Part shown: in pieces, positions 62,868-64,000 of the stretch
Position numbering within the stretch: the first letter of the stretch is position 1
Layout of the letters: every line of letters begins with the position of its first letter
NCBI RefSeq assembly: GCF_024449025.1
Contig: NZ_JAHLKM010000003.1
Span: 62,001-126,000, forward strand
DNA length: 64,000 nt
From: Natronomonas aquatica
GTDB taxonomy: Archaea > Halobacteriota > Halobacteria > Halobacteriales > Haloarculaceae
Direction: 5' to 3'
Position numbers and translations under genes: made by a program
Notes under the pieces: generated by a model
Seen by the model: only the letters and a program-made list of their open reading frames with translations
Databases searched by the model: none
Told to the model about the DNA's origin: nothing

Positions 62868-63242
62868 ATGCGCTTTCTCGTCGCCACCGACTCGGTGCAT
62901 ACGACCGCCGCGGCCTGTGATTACCTCGAACCCCGACTCTGTCCGGACGACACCGTCACTGTCGTCACCGTCCCCGTCTCGGACGTCCGGGACGGGGCCG
63001 ACGCGTTGAACGTCGCCGATGTCCGGCTCCTCGGCGAGGCGACCGTCGAGACCGAGCGGCTGGAAACGGACGGCGATCCGGCGAGCGCGATCCTCGCTGC
63101 GGCGGACTCGGAACCGGCCGACGTCGTCCTCATCGGCCCACATGCGGGCGTCCCCGGAGCCGGGCCGACGCTCGGGAGCACGGCCCGACGGGTCATCGAG
63201 GGCGCCGACGTGCCGGTCGTCGTCGTCCCGCTGTCGCTGTAG
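62868..63242 (+). CDS. Universal stress protein (UspA-type, short)
   Basis: 124 residues. Begins MRFLVATDSVHTTAAACDYL and ends DVVLIGPHAGVPGAGPTLGSTARRVIEGADVPVVVV-like (seen as IGPHAGVPG, TLGSTARRVIEG, DVPVVVVPL). It is shorter than usual and its N-terminal substrate strand is altered (VATDS), but the nucleotide-binding C terminus is present. Third Usp of the window. Confidence 0.8.
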   Translation: MRFLVATDSVHTTAAACDYLEPRLCPDDTVTVVTVPVSDVRDGADALNVADVRLLGEATVETERLETDGDPASAILAAADSEPADVVLIGPHAGVPGAGPTLGSTARRVIEGADVPVVVVPLSL

Positions 63243-63281
63243 GTGGAAGGCGAAACGGTGGGACGAAAGGGCCGCGTCGGC

Positions 63282-64000
63282 TTACTGGAACCCGATCCGG
63301 CCGCCCTGCTTGCGGCTGTCGGGGCTGCCACCCCGGAACTGGTCTTCGACCTGGTCGTAGTAGTCGCTGATATCGTCGGTGATCGTCGGTCGGACGGATT
63401 CGAGCGCCTGCCGGAAGTGCCGCATCTCGACTTCCCCGGCGTCGTCGTCCTCCCTGAGCGCCTCGATCGCCGCCTCGCGGGCGATCGACTCCAGGTCCGA
63501 GCCGACGTAGCCGCCGGTGAGCTCGGCGAGTTCCCGGAGGCTGACGTCCGCCGAAAGGGGCGTATTCTGGGTGTGGATCCGGAGTATCTGCTCGCGCCCC
63601 TCGGTGTCGGGCTCGCCGATCATCACGAGCCGGTCGAACCGCCCCGACCGGATCAACGCGGGGTCGATCATGTCCGGACGGTTGGTCGCGCCGATGACCA
63701 TCACGTCCTCCATGTCCTCGAGGCCGTCCAGTTCGGTCAGAAGCTGGTTGACGACGCGTTCGGAGACGTTCGAGCCCGTCTCCGAACCCCGCCCGGGCGC
63801 CAGCGAGTCGAGTTCGTCGAAGAAGATCACCGTCGGGGAGACCTGCCGGGCCTTCCGGAACGTCTGGCGGATGGCCTTTTCGCTTTCGCCGACCCACTTC
63901 GAGAGCAGCTGTGGGCCACGAACGGAGATGAAGTTGGCGTTCGTCTCGTTGGCGACGGCCTTGGCCATCAGCGTCTTGCCGGTGCCCGGCGGCCCGTAAA
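63282..64000 (-). CDS. Cdc48/VCP-type AAA+ ATPase, C-terminal part (partial)
   Basis: About 239 residues to the window end. GPPGTGKTLMAKAVANET (Walker A, at the very end of the window), VIFFDELDSLAPGRG (Walker B), VMVIGATNRPDMIDPALIRSG (sensor, arginine finger region) and the C-terminal lid are the last AAA+ module of Cdc48, ending in a short Gly-rich tail (RGGSPDSRKQGGRIGFQ). The first ATPase module, if present, lies beyond the window. It unfolds proteins for degradation or remodelling. Confidence 0.9.
   Translation of the reverse strand, partial: YGPPGTGKTLMAKAVANETNANFISVRGPQLLSKWVGESEKAIRQTFRKARQVSPTVIFFDELDSLAPGRGSETGSNVSERVVNQLLTELDGLEDMEDVMVIGATNRPDMIDPALIRSGRFDRLVMIGEPDTEGREQILRIHTQNTPLSADVSLRELAELTGGYVGSDLESIAREAAIEALREDDDAGEVEMRHFRQALESVRPTITDDISDYYDQVEDQFRGGSPDSRKQGGRIGFQ

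Overview
The window is chromosomal DNA from a haloarchaeon (class Halobacteria). Evidence: high G+C with strongly acidic predicted proteins; haloarchaeal marker genes (S15, S3Ae, KEOPS Pcc1, CofD, GTP cyclohydrolase III, ArfC, a Cdc48-type AAA ATPase, an F420-dependent LLM enzyme, a HEWD mini-protein); three Tat-type lipoprotein signals of the RR...AGC kind; and TATA boxes about 25-30 bases before start codons, as expected for leaderless archaeal transcripts. I cannot name the genus. About 78 genes, two tRNAs, one pseudogene fragment and one MITE-like repeat are supported. There is no rRNA, CRISPR array or intact IS transposase.

Layout. 1-3.0 kb: tail of rpsO, a RecJ/DHH-like protein, KEOPS pcc1, rps3ae, tmk and a stand-alone Lrp-type sensor domain. 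3.2-8.3 kb: purM, an overlapping membrane pair (M50 protease and TraB family), a thioesterase, a universal stress protein (Usp) and small proteins. 8.4-13.9 kb: a CxxC protein, an archaellum FlaD/E-like protein followed by a salactin-like actin homologue, small membrane proteins and trxB. 13.9-17.3 kb: arfC, cheW, GTP cyclohydrolase III and a DUF3179 lipoprotein. 17.5-23.1 kb: a complete Liv-type ABC importer whose binding-protein gene converges on livHMGF. 23.2-25.0 kb: pgk, a GNAT and tRNA-Thr(UGU). 25.05-28.0 kb: a lower-G+C pair of unrecognised membrane protein genes beside that tRNA.

28.2-35.2 kb: sucCD (minus strand) facing pccB-pccX-pccA-birA (plus strand). Together these cover carboxylation of propionyl-CoA, biotin attachment to the carboxylase, and the succinyl-CoA step that follows (mutase and epimerase are not here). 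35.2-38.1 kb: a histidine-kinase remnant, an amidohydrolase, a small membrane protein and an HD-domain protein. 38.2-41.4 kb: a tightly overlapping operon of cofD, a TIM-barrel (NifR3-like) protein, a CitG-like protein and DUF447, a likely coenzyme-related unit. 41.5-45.1 kb: an orphan ABC ATPase, a coiled-coil protein, trkA with a second stand-alone Lrp sensor domain, and tRNA-Pro(CGG). 45.07-45.68 kb: a roughly 600-base scar with a 112-base inverted-repeat element.

45.7-53.8 kb: a gluconate dehydratase-like enolase-superfamily enzyme, a HAD hydrolase and an ion-handling series (ZIP transporter, channel-like double-RCK protein, PiT phosphate transporter, Usp, CHY zinc finger, Nudix), then cyclophilin. 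53.9-64.0 kb: an F420-dependent enzyme, a lipoprotein, membrane proteins, an MTH865-type protein, a DtxR-family regulator, a membrane-anchored sulfite-oxidase-type molybdoenzyme, hisD, a crotonase-fold enzyme, a Usp, and the C-terminal part of a Cdc48-type AAA ATPase cut by the window end.

The parts most worth following up are the CofD/CitG-like/DUF447 operon, the FlaD/E-actin pair, the tRNA-Thr-adjacent membrane/HEAT island, the tRNA-Pro scar with its MITE, and the channel-like protein with an altered selectivity filter.
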